Assembly: GCA_029287875.1 (NCBI GenBank)
Contig: JARFQH010000221.1
Span: 1 to 25,543 of the forward strand
Length of the DNA stretch: 25,543 bases
Direction of reading: 5' to 3'
From: Desulfobacteraceae bacterium
Lineage (GTDB): Bacteria; Desulfobacterota; Desulfobacteria; Desulfobacterales; SG8-13
A program made the translations under genes and the position numbers. Every line of letters starts with the position of its first letter. The stretch's first letter is position 1. Below the pieces are notes generated by a model that did no database searches, had not been told where the DNA came from, and saw only the letters and a program-made list of their open reading frames with translations. This document shows, piece by piece, positions 13,265-21,461 of this stretch.

Positions 13265-15888
13265 CAGGCAATGAAGCGCGCAATAAATTTTTGGATTACT
13301 TCAAAAAGCACGGGCACGAGGTGGTCAGGAGTTCATCGCTCGTGCCGCAGGACGACCCGACGCTGCTGTTTACCAACGCCGGCATGGTTCAGTTCAAACG
13401 CGCCTTCCTCGGTGAGGAGAAACGCGGGTACAAACGGGCAACGACCTCCCAGAAGTGCGTTCGGGCCGGCGGAAAGCACAACGACCTGGAAAACGTGGGC
13501 TACACGGCACGGCATCACACGTTTTTCGAAATGCTCGGTAACTTCTCCTTCGGCGATTACTTCAAGGAAAAGGCAATTGACTTCGGGTGGGACCTTCTCA
13601 CCAACGGCTACGGCTTACCGGAAGACAAACTCTGGGTGTCGATCTACCTGGACGACGACGAAGCACACGACATCTGGCACAGACAAGTCGGCGTACCGGA
13701 AGAACGGATCAAACGCTTCGGCGAAAAAGACAATTTCTGGGCCATGGGCGACACCGGCCCTTGCGGCCCCTGCAGCGAGATCCACTTGGATCGCGGCGAT
13801 GCCTATGGCTGCGGCCGTCCGGATTGCACTCTGGGCTGCGAATGCGATCGATTCCTGGAAATCTGGAACCTGGTTTTCATGCAGTTCAACCGCGATGCCT
13901 CCGGCACCCTGACCCCTCTGCCCAAGCCGAGTATCGATACCGGTCTGGGACTCGAGCGGATTGTGTCGATCCTACAGGGAGCGGCCACAAATTTCGAGAT
14001 CGACCTGATTTTTCCGATCATCCAAAAAACCGCGACGCTCTGCAACAAGGCTTACGGTCAGAACACCATAACCGACGTGGCCATGAAGGTCATTGCCGAT
14101 CACAGCCGGGCGGCTGCTTTTCTGATAAGCGACGGCGTTTTTCCCTCCAACGAGGGTCGCGGATACGTCCTGCGGCGCATCATGCGCCGGGCGATTCGCT
14201 ACGGACGCACCATCGGCTTGAACCGGCCTTTCCTGCATCAAACAGCAGGCGTCGTGTTCGAAATCATGCAGCCGGCCTACCCGGAACTGATGGACGCCCG
14301 ATCGTTCATCACCAATGTCATCAAAAACGAGGAACTGCGGTTTATCGAGACACTCGACACCGGCTTGAGACTGCTCAACGATACGTTGGCCGACCTCGAG
14401 GCCGCCGGGGGCAAGGAAATTCCCGGAAAGGTCATCTTCAAACTCTACGACACCTATGGATTTCCGGTCGACATCGTGCGCGATGTCGTCAGGGAAAAGG
14501 ACATCCGTCTCGACATGGCCGGGTTCGAGGAGGCGATGGCCGGACAGCGGGCCCAGTCTCGGTCGAAGGCGACCTTTGCCAAAATCAGTGATGCCTATAA
14601 AAAACTGACATCCCAGGGCGTCAGCGTCAAATTTGTCGGGCATGCGCACACCACGGCCGCTTCAAAGGTGGTGCTGCTGGTGCAAAACGGCGAGGCCGTC
14701 GATTTGGCCGGGGCCGACAGCGACATCGAAATCGTCACCGAGTTAACCCCTTTCTACGGTGAAGCCGGGGGCCAAGTCGGCGACAGTGGGCGCATCAGCG
14801 GTCCCGGTCTCGAAGTCGAGGTGACCGACACCGTTAAAGACCCCACCGGTCTGATCATTCACAAGGGGCGAATTCTGACCGGCCGGATCAAAACCGGCCA
14901 GACCGTTACCTTGGATGTCGACAGTGAAAAGCGGCGTGCCACCCAACGCAACCACACGGCGACGCACATCCTTCACGCGGTCCTGCGCAGCGTTCTGGGG
15001 GACCACGTCAAACAGGCCGGTTCGCTGGTTGCACCGGACAGGCTGCGGTTTGACTTCAGCCATTTCTCTCAGATCGATCCGGACACCTTGAGCCGCATCG
15101 AAGAGCTGGTCAACGACCGCATTCTCGAGAACGTCCCGGCCCAAACCGTGGAGATGGCGGCCGACGAGGCCTTCAAATCCGGCGCCATGGCGCTTTTTGA
15201 AGAAAAATACGGCGACCGGGTGCGGGTGGTGTCGCTGGCGGGTTTCAGCAAGGAGCTGTGCGGTGGAACGCACGTTGCGAGCACGGGCGACATCGGTTTG
15301 TTCAAGATCATCGGTGAGTCGAGTGTGGCCTCGGGCGTGCGGCGCATCGAGGCCCTGACCGGGAAAGCCGCTTCGGCCCACAGCCGGCAAAATGACCGCC
15401 TGCTGCAGGAGACGGCTAGGCTGCTGAAAGATGCGCCTGAGGCCCTGCCCCAGAGGGTGACCAAGCTTATCGCCGAGCACAAAGCCCTTGAAAAAGAGGT
15501 CGAACGCCTCAAGTCCAAGCTGACGAGCCTGTCGGCTTCAGGTGCCGAAGATGACGTGCGAACCGTGAACGGTGTGCGGGTTCTGGCCAAACGGGTGACG
15601 GCCGACAGCCCTGCGGCCCTGAGGGAACTGGCCGACCAGTTTAAAGGAAAAACGACCTCCGGGGTCGTCGTGCTGGGAGCCGCCGCCGGTGGCAAAGCCT
15701 TTTTGATCGCTCTGGTGAGCAAAGACCTCAGCCAGCGTTTTCACGCCGGCCATATCGTCAAAGAGCTGTCGGCCATGGTGGGCGGCAGCGGCGGCGGAAG
15801 ACCGGACATGGCACAGGCCGGCGGTACGCAACCCGAGAATCTCGATCAGGCATTACAGAAAACCTATGAAATCGTTCAGCGCGCCTAA
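13261..15888 (+). CDS. alaS: Alanyl-tRNA synthetase
   Basis: The 875-residue length is normal. The N-terminal catalytic domain (1-450) includes the TSQKCVRAGGKHNDLENVG motif (about 61-79), GNFSFGDYFK, TGPCGPCSEIH (about 170-180) and GLGLERI. The editing domain carries HTATHILHAVLR (H-x-x-x-H, about 568) and CGGTHVASTG (about 670), the zinc-binding proofreading site that removes Ser- and Gly-tRNA(Ala). The C-terminal DHHA1 domain ends with GGSGGGRPDMAQAGG. It charges tRNA(Ala) in the cytosol. The ATG overlaps the recA stop (ATGA), with GGAG 8 nt before it, so expression is coupled to recA. Confidence 0.98.
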   Translation: MTGNEARNKFLDYFKKHGHEVVRSSSLVPQDDPTLLFTNAGMVQFKRAFLGEEKRGYKRATTSQKCVRAGGKHNDLENVGYTARHHTFFEMLGNFSFGDYFKEKAIDFGWDLLTNGYGLPEDKLWVSIYLDDDEAHDIWHRQVGVPEERIKRFGEKDNFWAMGDTGPCGPCSEIHLDRGDAYGCGRPDCTLGCECDRFLEIWNLVFMQFNRDASGTLTPLPKPSIDTGLGLERIVSILQGAATNFEIDLIFPIIQKTATLCNKAYGQNTITDVAMKVIADHSRAAAFLISDGVFPSNEGRGYVLRRIMRRAIRYGRTIGLNRPFLHQTAGVVFEIMQPAYPELMDARSFITNVIKNEELRFIETLDTGLRLLNDTLADLEAAGGKEIPGKVIFKLYDTYGFPVDIVRDVVREKDIRLDMAGFEEAMAGQRAQSRSKATFAKISDAYKKLTSQGVSVKFVGHAHTTAASKVVLLVQNGEAVDLAGADSDIEIVTELTPFYGEAGGQVGDSGRISGPGLEVEVTDTVKDPTGLIIHKGRILTGRIKTGQTVTLDVDSEKRRATQRNHTATHILHAVLRSVLGDHVKQAGSLVAPDRLRFDFSHFSQIDPDTLSRIEELVNDRILENVPAQTVEMAADEAFKSGAMALFEEKYGDRVRVVSLAGFSKELCGGTHVASTGDIGLFKIIGESSVASGVRRIEALTGKAASAHSRQNDRLLQETARLLKDAPEALPQRVTKLIAEHKALEKEVERLKSKLTSLSASGAEDDVRTVNGVRVLAKRVTADSPAALRELADQFKGKTTSGVVVLGAAAGGKAFLIALVSKDLSQRFHAGHIVKELSAMVGGSGGGRPDMAQAGGTQPENLDQALQKTYEIVQRA

Positions 15889-16006
15889 TGTCTAGTCACA
15901 CATAAATTGCCTTATCCATTGTCGATCGCTGTTTGTTATTTGTTGTTTGCGATTTGGAATTTTTCACCGACCGCCTCCCGTTTTGCCGGCACGCTTTTCA
16001 TGTCGC

Positions 16007-16036
16007 TTGACACCTTCCGCCTTTGTCATCTATAAT
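16007..16036 (+). promoter_or_regulatory. Near-consensus sigma-70 promoter for the primase-helicase gene
   Basis: TTGACA at 16007-16012 and TATAAT at 16031-16036 are both perfect hexamers, separated by 18 nt. The predicted start (around 16043) gives a leader of about 48 nt before the ATG at 16091. The surrounding 15889-16090 region is AT-richer than the flanking genes and otherwise holds no recognisable gene. It marks the end of the recA-alaS unit. Confidence 0.8.
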
Positions 16037-16090
16037 TAATTGAATTAAAAAGCTATATTTTCGTGATCGGCCGTCAGCGGAGCCTGCTTT

Positions 16091-17863
16091 ATGGATTTTG
16101 TGGATCAGATCAAGAAATATTACGGCGACCATGTTCCCGGCGCCGTGCTGGAGAAAAATCATCTCAAGGCGCCCTGCCCGTTCTGCAAGCCCGACGAAAA
16201 CGGCGAAAAAGGCACCCTGGTGGTTTACCTGAGCCCGGACAGTTATTTTACCGGCTACTTCAGGTGTCTGAACCGCTGTCGTCCCGGCGGATTTCCGCTG
16301 CACTTCGGTCGTTTGATGGGAATCGATCCGCAAGAGGTTCCGGGATACGATCCGGATCGCGACCCCTTTGTGCGGGACATCGTGTATCCGATCAAAAATC
16401 TCAAGCCGGACATCATAAAGTTCACTTCCCTGATGACCGAGAGCGAGTACGCCCACTTCGGGGAATTCGGCGTGTCCCGGACAGTGGTGAACGAGATGAA
16501 AATCGGCTACAACGGCCGTTACCTGGTCTATCCCTATGTGCTCGAGGACGGCAACTGCTACGCGGCACGGTGCATATTGCCCGGCCGTCCGGAGGACAAC
16601 TTCTGGTACGGCGACGAAAACTTTTTCAAAGGCGACTTTCAGATCTTCGACACCCCTGAAATCGAGCGCTGTCAGGGCGGAGCACTTTTTATCGTTGAGG
16701 GCGAAGACAACCTGCTGACCCTCAAAGAACTCGGCTATCCCGGCATTGCCGTTCCCACCGCAGCCGATCTCGAGCATATCAGTGCCGTTCACCTGGCCGA
16801 TATCAAACAGGTGTTCATTGCGGTCGCCAATGCGCCCGAGGCCCAGCTGGCGGCCCGCGAGGCCGCGACCCGCATCGGTTTCAAGGTGAGAATCCTGAAG
16901 TGGCCGGCGCATGTCAGACGCGGCTACGCCCTCTGCGACTTGGCGCGGGACAAAGGGCAGGCGTTTCGATCGGCTGTTGCGGGGCTGATACAGTCTGCCA
17001 AGGCTTTTTCGCCTTTTTCGGCACCCGAAAAGGAACACCGAAAATTTTTCGAACGGGTCGAGCAGGATTGGGACGGTCGAGCCGAGGGGCTCCGTTCCGG
17101 ATTTGACAAGCTGGACCGCGCCTTGAGCGGGAGCCAGGGTATCAACATCATGGGCGGGCCGCCGAAAGCCGGCAAGTCCTGTTTTTACATGCAGGTTTCA
17201 ACTGAAATGGCCCGCCGCAAGACGCCGGTGATTTACTACGACTTCGAAAACGGCCGCCAGAAAATTTACTCCCGAACCCTCTGCCGTTTGGTTCGGCTCG
17301 CTGAACAAGATATTCGCCAGCACTACGATGATGAAAAGGTGCGTGGCCAGATCGACGGCATCCGACAGGACTTCAGGGGGCTCCTGCAGTACTTCAGGGT
17401 CGTGACCGATCGCAAGCTGAATCCGGACATCATGCGCCGTCAGGTCGACTTCCTGCAGCACGAAACCCGCACAGACAACACCGTCGTAGTGATCGACAGC
17501 CTTCACAAACTGCCCTTTAAAGACCTCTCCGACCGGCGCACCGGCATCGATTCCTGGCTGCGTCACATGGAAGCCATCCGCGACGAGCAGAACGTCTCTT
17601 TCTTCGTCATTTCCGAGCTCTCGCGGGGAGAAGGCGGGCAGTACACTCAAAAACCGGATCTCGGCGCCTTCAAGGAGTCGGGCGACATCGAATACAGCGC
17701 CGACAACGCCATGATTCTGCTGCCCGACTGGAATCCGGTCGATCCGATTTCATCGAAGGAGCGGGTGAGCTCGCTGTGGCTGGTGGCCAGCCGGGAAAAC
17801 AGCCCGGGCAAGATCGCGAGCTACCGACTGGCGTTTCCTTATTGGGGGTTTGTAGAACTCTAA
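16091..17863 (+). CDS. Primase-helicase-like protein (zinc finger, degenerate TOPRIM, DnaB/Twinkle-type ATPase)
   Basis: The 590-residue protein has a T7 gp4/Twinkle-like layout. A zinc-binding module uses C29, C32, C59 and C63. A TOPRIM-like region (about 197-285) keeps the acidic motif FIVEGEDN (E203). At the place of the metal-binding DxD the sequence reads VANAPEAQLAAREAA, so the acidic pair is gone. The C-terminal RecA-fold helicase domain (about 335-590) has Walker A GGPPKAGKS (355-363), YYDFENG, Walker B VVVIDS (465-470), ISELSRG and the FKESGDIEYSADNAM pattern of DnaB-family helicases, ending with SRENSPG. The ATG follows GGAG and a consensus promoter. Primer synthesis may be lost while ATP-driven DNA movement remains (inference). 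A RadA- or phage-type function cannot be excluded. Confidence 0.8.
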   Translation: MDFVDQIKKYYGDHVPGAVLEKNHLKAPCPFCKPDENGEKGTLVVYLSPDSYFTGYFRCLNRCRPGGFPLHFGRLMGIDPQEVPGYDPDRDPFVRDIVYPIKNLKPDIIKFTSLMTESEYAHFGEFGVSRTVVNEMKIGYNGRYLVYPYVLEDGNCYAARCILPGRPEDNFWYGDENFFKGDFQIFDTPEIERCQGGALFIVEGEDNLLTLKELGYPGIAVPTAADLEHISAVHLADIKQVFIAVANAPEAQLAAREAATRIGFKVRILKWPAHVRRGYALCDLARDKGQAFRSAVAGLIQSAKAFSPFSAPEKEHRKFFERVEQDWDGRAEGLRSGFDKLDRALSGSQGINIMGGPPKAGKSCFYMQVSTEMARRKTPVIYYDFENGRQKIYSRTLCRLVRLAEQDIRQHYDDEKVRGQIDGIRQDFRGLLQYFRVVTDRKLNPDIMRRQVDFLQHETRTDNTVVVIDSLHKLPFKDLSDRRTGIDSWLRHMEAIRDEQNVSFFVISELSRGEGGQYTQKPDLGAFKESGDIEYSADNAMILLPDWNPVDPISSKERVSSLWLVASRENSPGKIASYRLAFPYWGFVEL

Positions 17864-17995
17864 ACCTGGAGGGCCTGGTGACAAACACGATTCCGGCGGC
17901 GCGCTTCTTACCAAAGAAACGGTGACAGATGGCCGGGGCACCTCACGCCGCGGACTTTGCGACCCTTGGATGCCACCTTCTGATTGACCCCAAAG

Positions 17996-18778
17996 ATGCC
18001 GTTTGGGGACGGACCCATTTCAGTGCTTTCTAAGATACAATCCATTTCGGCAGTCTACCACAGTCGATTGAACTCCCCGATCCCGACCGTTTGTATCCTC
18101 CTGGTCTGCCTGGCTCTCGGGTTGCTGGCGGCCGGATGCACGCAACCGGTGGTGCACCGGCCGAGCACCGAGATCCCTCAGGCCGTCGAAAAAACGACCG
18201 AGCAGCGCGCCTATGCGGCCATGGAAAGCGGTGAGTATCTCGCCGGGATCCGTCTCTACGAGCAGGTGCTCCGCAAGGACCCGGGCAACGCAGAGGCCCT
18301 CTACATGCTTGGCTATGCTTACGGTCAACTGGGAGAAATCGAGAGCGAAATCGCCTATTACAGAGCCGCGGTCAAGGCGGGCTACCGGACCGAGCAGATT
18401 TTTCACAACCTGGGTAAAGCCTATCTGGCGATCAATCGACCGGAAGAGGCCATCGCGGCTTTCGACAGCGGACTGGCGTTAAATCCGCTTAGCGCCGACA
18501 ACCACTTCGGCCTCGGGATGGCCTATCAGAAAAAATCCGAATACGGTGCGGCCCAAAAGGAATTTGTGACCGCCATCCGGATTGCGCCGGATGTATTGGA
18601 ATTCCGGGAGTACCTCGGTCTGTTTTACGAAGAAAGCGGCCATCTGGATCAGGCCGAAGAACAATTCAGAGATATCCTCGAACGCGATCCGCAGTATGAA
18701 GGCGCGCGCGAGCATCTGGAGCATCTCGTGCGGCAAAAAAACCTGACGGAAGGGCGCACCGGCACCGGCGGCCAATAA
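17996..18778 (+). CDS. TPR-repeat lipoprotein
   Basis: From ATG 17996 the product has 260 residues. A hydrophobic stretch, CILLVCLALGLLAAGC (residues about 33-48), ends in a lipobox (LAAGC). Cys 48 is thus the likely lipidated residue after signal peptidase II cleavage. Five tetratricopeptide repeats follow (about 70-100, 101-134, 135-167, 168-201 and 202-235), for example ALYMLGYAYGQLGEIESEIA and IFHNLGKAYLAINRPEEAIA. TPRs mediate protein-protein contacts, here probably at an envelope face. No enzyme domain is present. The start is uncertain: an in-frame TTG at 17984 would lengthen an already long signal region, and no strong ribosome site was found. It follows the primase-helicase by 132 nt and runs convergent with dapB. 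Confidence 0.8.
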   Translation: MPFGDGPISVLSKIQSISAVYHSRLNSPIPTVCILLVCLALGLLAAGCTQPVVHRPSTEIPQAVEKTTEQRAYAAMESGEYLAGIRLYEQVLRKDPGNAEALYMLGYAYGQLGEIESEIAYYRAAVKAGYRTEQIFHNLGKAYLAINRPEEAIAAFDSGLALNPLSADNHFGLGMAYQKKSEYGAAQKEFVTAIRIAPDVLEFREYLGLFYEESGHLDQAEEQFRDILERDPQYEGAREHLEHLVRQKNLTEGRTGTGGQ

Positions 18779-18829
18779 TCGGAGGCCGTCATCGTATCGG
18801 TCGAGACGCGATGCAGTGTCCGGAATTCC

Positions 18830-19660
18830 TTATTTTCCCTGCAACACATCGATCATCGAGAATACCTTTCCCCTGACCCCTTGCTGAAGTTTTGCACGCA
18901 GGTAGGCAATGGCATCCAGGGTGCCGCGGGCGTAGATTTCCCGGCCGTTGACGTTGTGGCTGAATTCAAACCGCACGGTCTCGTCGGCAGATGTCAGGGT
19001 GTAGGTGTGCCAACCGTGCCCGGTGAGAAATTCTTCCGGAATGCCCCAGAGGTTTTTCTGTCTTTCCGGTTCCCGCTCCTTGAGGATATCGGCTTCGACG
19101 AACGGGAGGCCCAGGTCGTTGAAGTATTTCACCATGGCTTTTGCGGTCCCGCTGGTATCGGCTTTGCCTTTCTGGTGGCTTTCTCTGATCTCGAGGCGGT
19201 AGTCCTCGAAGAGGCCGGGAAATAATCGAGCGGCTTGCGCCATCATCGCTTGAAATCCGACGATCTGTTTGGCCATATTGGGCGCAATGACCGCCGCTGT
19301 CGACGACTGCAGGACGGCCTCTTCCAGCCGATCGCGATCTCCTCCGGTGGTGCCCATGACAAACGGCAGCTCGTTGCGACAGTAAAAGTCGCCATTTGGA
19401 TTGACGGCCGACGGGTGGGTGTAGTCGACACTGATGAAATCGGGGCTCACCGCCTTGACCTTCGTTAAAGCGGCATCGCGGTCTTCCGGCCTTACCAGAC
19501 GGACAGCGGTATCTGCAACGCGTGTCTCGCCCTCTGAGATTTCGGGGCCGGTGAACGAAAAGGGGATCAACGCGAAACGGCTGTCGCTCAAGACGTGCCG
19601 CGCCACGGCGCCCGCCATGCGGCCCGGAAGGCCGTTGACCATCACTTTAATCGAATCCAT
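18830..19660 (-). CDS. dapB: 4-hydroxy-tetrahydrodipicolinate reductase, plant-type DapB
   Basis: DapB reduces 4-hydroxy-tetrahydrodipicolinate with NAD(P)H in the lysine and meso-diaminopimelate pathway, supplying peptidoglycan. The 276-residue product has an N-terminal nucleotide-binding segment, VNGLPGRMAGAV, then PFVMGTTGGDR (99-109) and the catalytic SHQKGKADTSGTAK (161-174), with H162 and K166. Segments such as VDYTHPSAVN, HTYTLTSADETVRFEFSHNVNGREIYARGT and the FSMIDVLQGK end resemble the plant/chloroplast DapB lineage more than E. coli DapB. A strong AAAGGAGG lies 8 nt before the ATG. It follows the fused nucleotidyltransferase-kinase gene by 30 nt on the same strand. Confidence 0.92.
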   Translation of the reverse strand: MDSIKVMVNGLPGRMAGAVARHVLSDSRFALIPFSFTGPEISEGETRVADTAVRLVRPEDRDAALTKVKAVSPDFISVDYTHPSAVNPNGDFYCRNELPFVMGTTGGDRDRLEEAVLQSSTAAVIAPNMAKQIVGFQAMMAQAARLFPGLFEDYRLEIRESHQKGKADTSGTAKAMVKYFNDLGLPFVEADILKEREPERQKNLWGIPEEFLTGHGWHTYTLTSADETVRFEFSHNVNGREIYARGTLDAIAYLRAKLQQGVRGKVFSMIDVLQGK

Positions 19661-19690
19661 CGGGGATGCCTCCTTTGTGGGGTTTTGGTA

Positions 19691-21394
19691 TTATCCGTGA
19701 CGGAAACCGTCGACCACCTCGGATGTGATGGCGTTCAGCTGCGGGAACTCGTTTTCGCCATCGCGGTTCAACCGCCGGTGCAGGCCTCGAACGGCAGTCG
19801 GTATATAGGCTTCAAATTGGGTTTTACCCTTGACTTTGCTGAGGTGGCCGAAAGCCCCCAGAATTTGAAGATTGCGGGTCAGGCAGCAGTAATGATAGCC
19901 CTTGCGGAACCGATGGGGATCGACGGATTTTATCAAGTCGATCTGGTGCAGACAATACGCCAGCAGCTGATCCTCAACGATCTGGGGCAGATCGACATAG
20001 GGGTCGATCAGCAGCGATGCCAGATCGTACTGGATCGGTCCCAGGCGGCCGCCCTGAAAATCGATGATGACGCCGGTTCCGTTTCTGATCATGATGTTGC
20101 GGGACTGAAAGTCGCGGTGCATGAATCCGTTGACGCCGAAGGCCAGGGCACGATCGGCCAACCGGGCGAACTCTCCTGCCAGATTGGCAAAGGAGACCTT
20201 GCGGCCCAGGTAAGTTGTCAAAAAGGCTTCTACGAAATAGCGGCACTCTTTTTCGAGGATGAGCTCGCGACTGTAGGACGGTGTCTGGTAGGCCCATGTC
20301 GGATTAAAGTTCTCGGCACCGGAGAATGCCATTTTGACCAGCTGCCGAATGATCGGCCGATAGCAGGCGACCAGTTCCTCGCTGCGCGAGGTGCGCCGGA
20401 CCGCCTCCTGCAGGTGTTCGTCACCGATGTCTTCCAGGTAGACCAATCCGGCAAACCGATCGGAGAGGTAAATTTGCGGCACGTCGATGCCGGCGGCCCG
20501 AAGGTGGCGGTCGATGGCGACAAAGGCGTCGACTTCGGCGGTGTGCGTGTCGGTGCGAATGCCGTGGTCCGCCAGGATCAGGGAAGACGGTCCGGATTTC
20601 AGCCGGTACCAGAGTCGGTCGGAACCGTCACCGGCCAGTAGTTCGCGGCCGATCGGGCCTGGGGGACGGTCCGGCAAAACCCGTGCAAACGCCCGGGGCG
20701 TCATCTTATCGTAAACCGCCTGACGGTAGCGTTCGGGAGTGCCGATGTCGGTCCAGTAGTGTCCGGACGCAATGAACGCCTTGACCCCCCGTTCTTCGGC
20801 GATCAGGGTCCGATAGGTATCGATACTGCTGTGAAAGGCGTCCGGCGGGATGAGGTCGAGAACCTCCGAATCGAGAACCTGGATGCCCGTGAAGGCCAGC
20901 AGGCGACTGTTCGGGGGATGTGCGCCTGCGCCTGGTTCGCCGAAGCCCGTCACGAGGTCCTCCGAATCGACGGCTACCGTGTTGAACTCAGGTGCGTCGT
21001 GCAGAACCAATGTCACCGGTTGCGGGTGCTGCCGGTGGAATCGATACACCGCAGCCAGATCGATGTCGGTCACGATGTCGCTGTTGACGACCATAAAGGG
21101 CTGATCGTCCCAGAAATCCGCAACGTTCTTCACCGCACCGCCGGTACCGCGGATCACCTTTTCAAAGCGTGTTTGCACCGGTATCGTGTACCCGCTTCGG
21201 GCCACGAACGCTTCGATCTGATCATGCAGGTGGTGGGTGTTGACGACGATGGCGTGGCAGCCGGCCGCAACAAGTTGCCGGATCATCAGATCCAGAATCG
21301 GCTGATCGGCGATCGTGAACAGCGCTTTCGGTCTGAAACCGGTGTAGGGAAGCAGCCGGGTACCAAAACCGGCTGCAAGGATCATGGCTTTCAT
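19691..21394 (-). CDS. Fused MurU-like nucleotidyltransferase and AmgK-like sugar kinase
   Basis: The 567-residue protein joins two enzymes. Residues 1-235 form a sugar-phosphate nucleotidyltransferase: LAAGFGTRLLPYTGFRPKAL (6-25) is the G-x-G-T-R...PK signature, with VNSDI (103-107) as the metal-binding Asp and YWTDIGTPERY (213-223) at the domain end. Residues about 245-567 form an aminoglycoside-phosphotransferase-fold kinase with FMHRDFQSRNIM (424-435; H426, D428, N433) and VIIDFQGGRLGP, where D445 binds metal. In Pseudomonas putida separate AmgK and MurU act in sequence to phosphorylate N-acetylmuramic acid at C1 and activate it to UDP-MurNAc, recycling the wall and bypassing fosfomycin-sensitive MurA. 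The fused order here is MurU then AmgK. The substrate is inferred; mannose or other sugars are possible. An upstream ATG at 21436 is less likely. Confidence 0.8.
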   Translation of the reverse strand: MKAMILAAGFGTRLLPYTGFRPKALFTIADQPILDLMIRQLVAAGCHAIVVNTHHLHDQIEAFVARSGYTIPVQTRFEKVIRGTGGAVKNVADFWDDQPFMVVNSDIVTDIDLAAVYRFHRQHPQPVTLVLHDAPEFNTVAVDSEDLVTGFGEPGAGAHPPNSRLLAFTGIQVLDSEVLDLIPPDAFHSSIDTYRTLIAEERGVKAFIASGHYWTDIGTPERYRQAVYDKMTPRAFARVLPDRPPGPIGRELLAGDGSDRLWYRLKSGPSSLILADHGIRTDTHTAEVDAFVAIDRHLRAAGIDVPQIYLSDRFAGLVYLEDIGDEHLQEAVRRTSRSEELVACYRPIIRQLVKMAFSGAENFNPTWAYQTPSYSRELILEKECRYFVEAFLTTYLGRKVSFANLAGEFARLADRALAFGVNGFMHRDFQSRNIMIRNGTGVIIDFQGGRLGPIQYDLASLLIDPYVDLPQIVEDQLLAYCLHQIDLIKSVDPHRFRKGYHYCCLTRNLQILGAFGHLSKVKGKTQFEAYIPTAVRGLHRRLNRDGENEFPQLNAITSEVVDGFRHG

Positions 21395-21461
21395 CGCATG
21401 TTCGTTCGGTGCGCCGCCGCAACCTGTTCGAGCCATTTTTTACGCCGCCGGCGTGTAAGCG

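Noticed and set aside
13255..13275. Possible recX between recA and alaS
   Set aside because: The two genes overlap by 4 nt, so there is no room for recX here.
13587..14591. 334-residue plus-strand ORF
   Set aside because: It lies wholly inside alaS in another frame; high-GC coding DNA commonly opens such frames, and the product is Arg/His-rich without motifs.
16063..16659. 198-residue plus-strand ORF overlapping the primase-helicase start
   Set aside because: The overlapping frame at 16091 has zinc-finger and helicase motifs and a good ribosome site; this one is Arg/Ser-rich with none.
15998..17038. 346-residue minus-strand ORF
   Set aside because: It is antisense to the primase-helicase and contains no recognisable domain.
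19595..20641. 348-residue plus-strand ORF
   Set aside because: It is antisense to the dapB 5' end and the MurU-AmgK-like gene, both with clear catalytic motifs.
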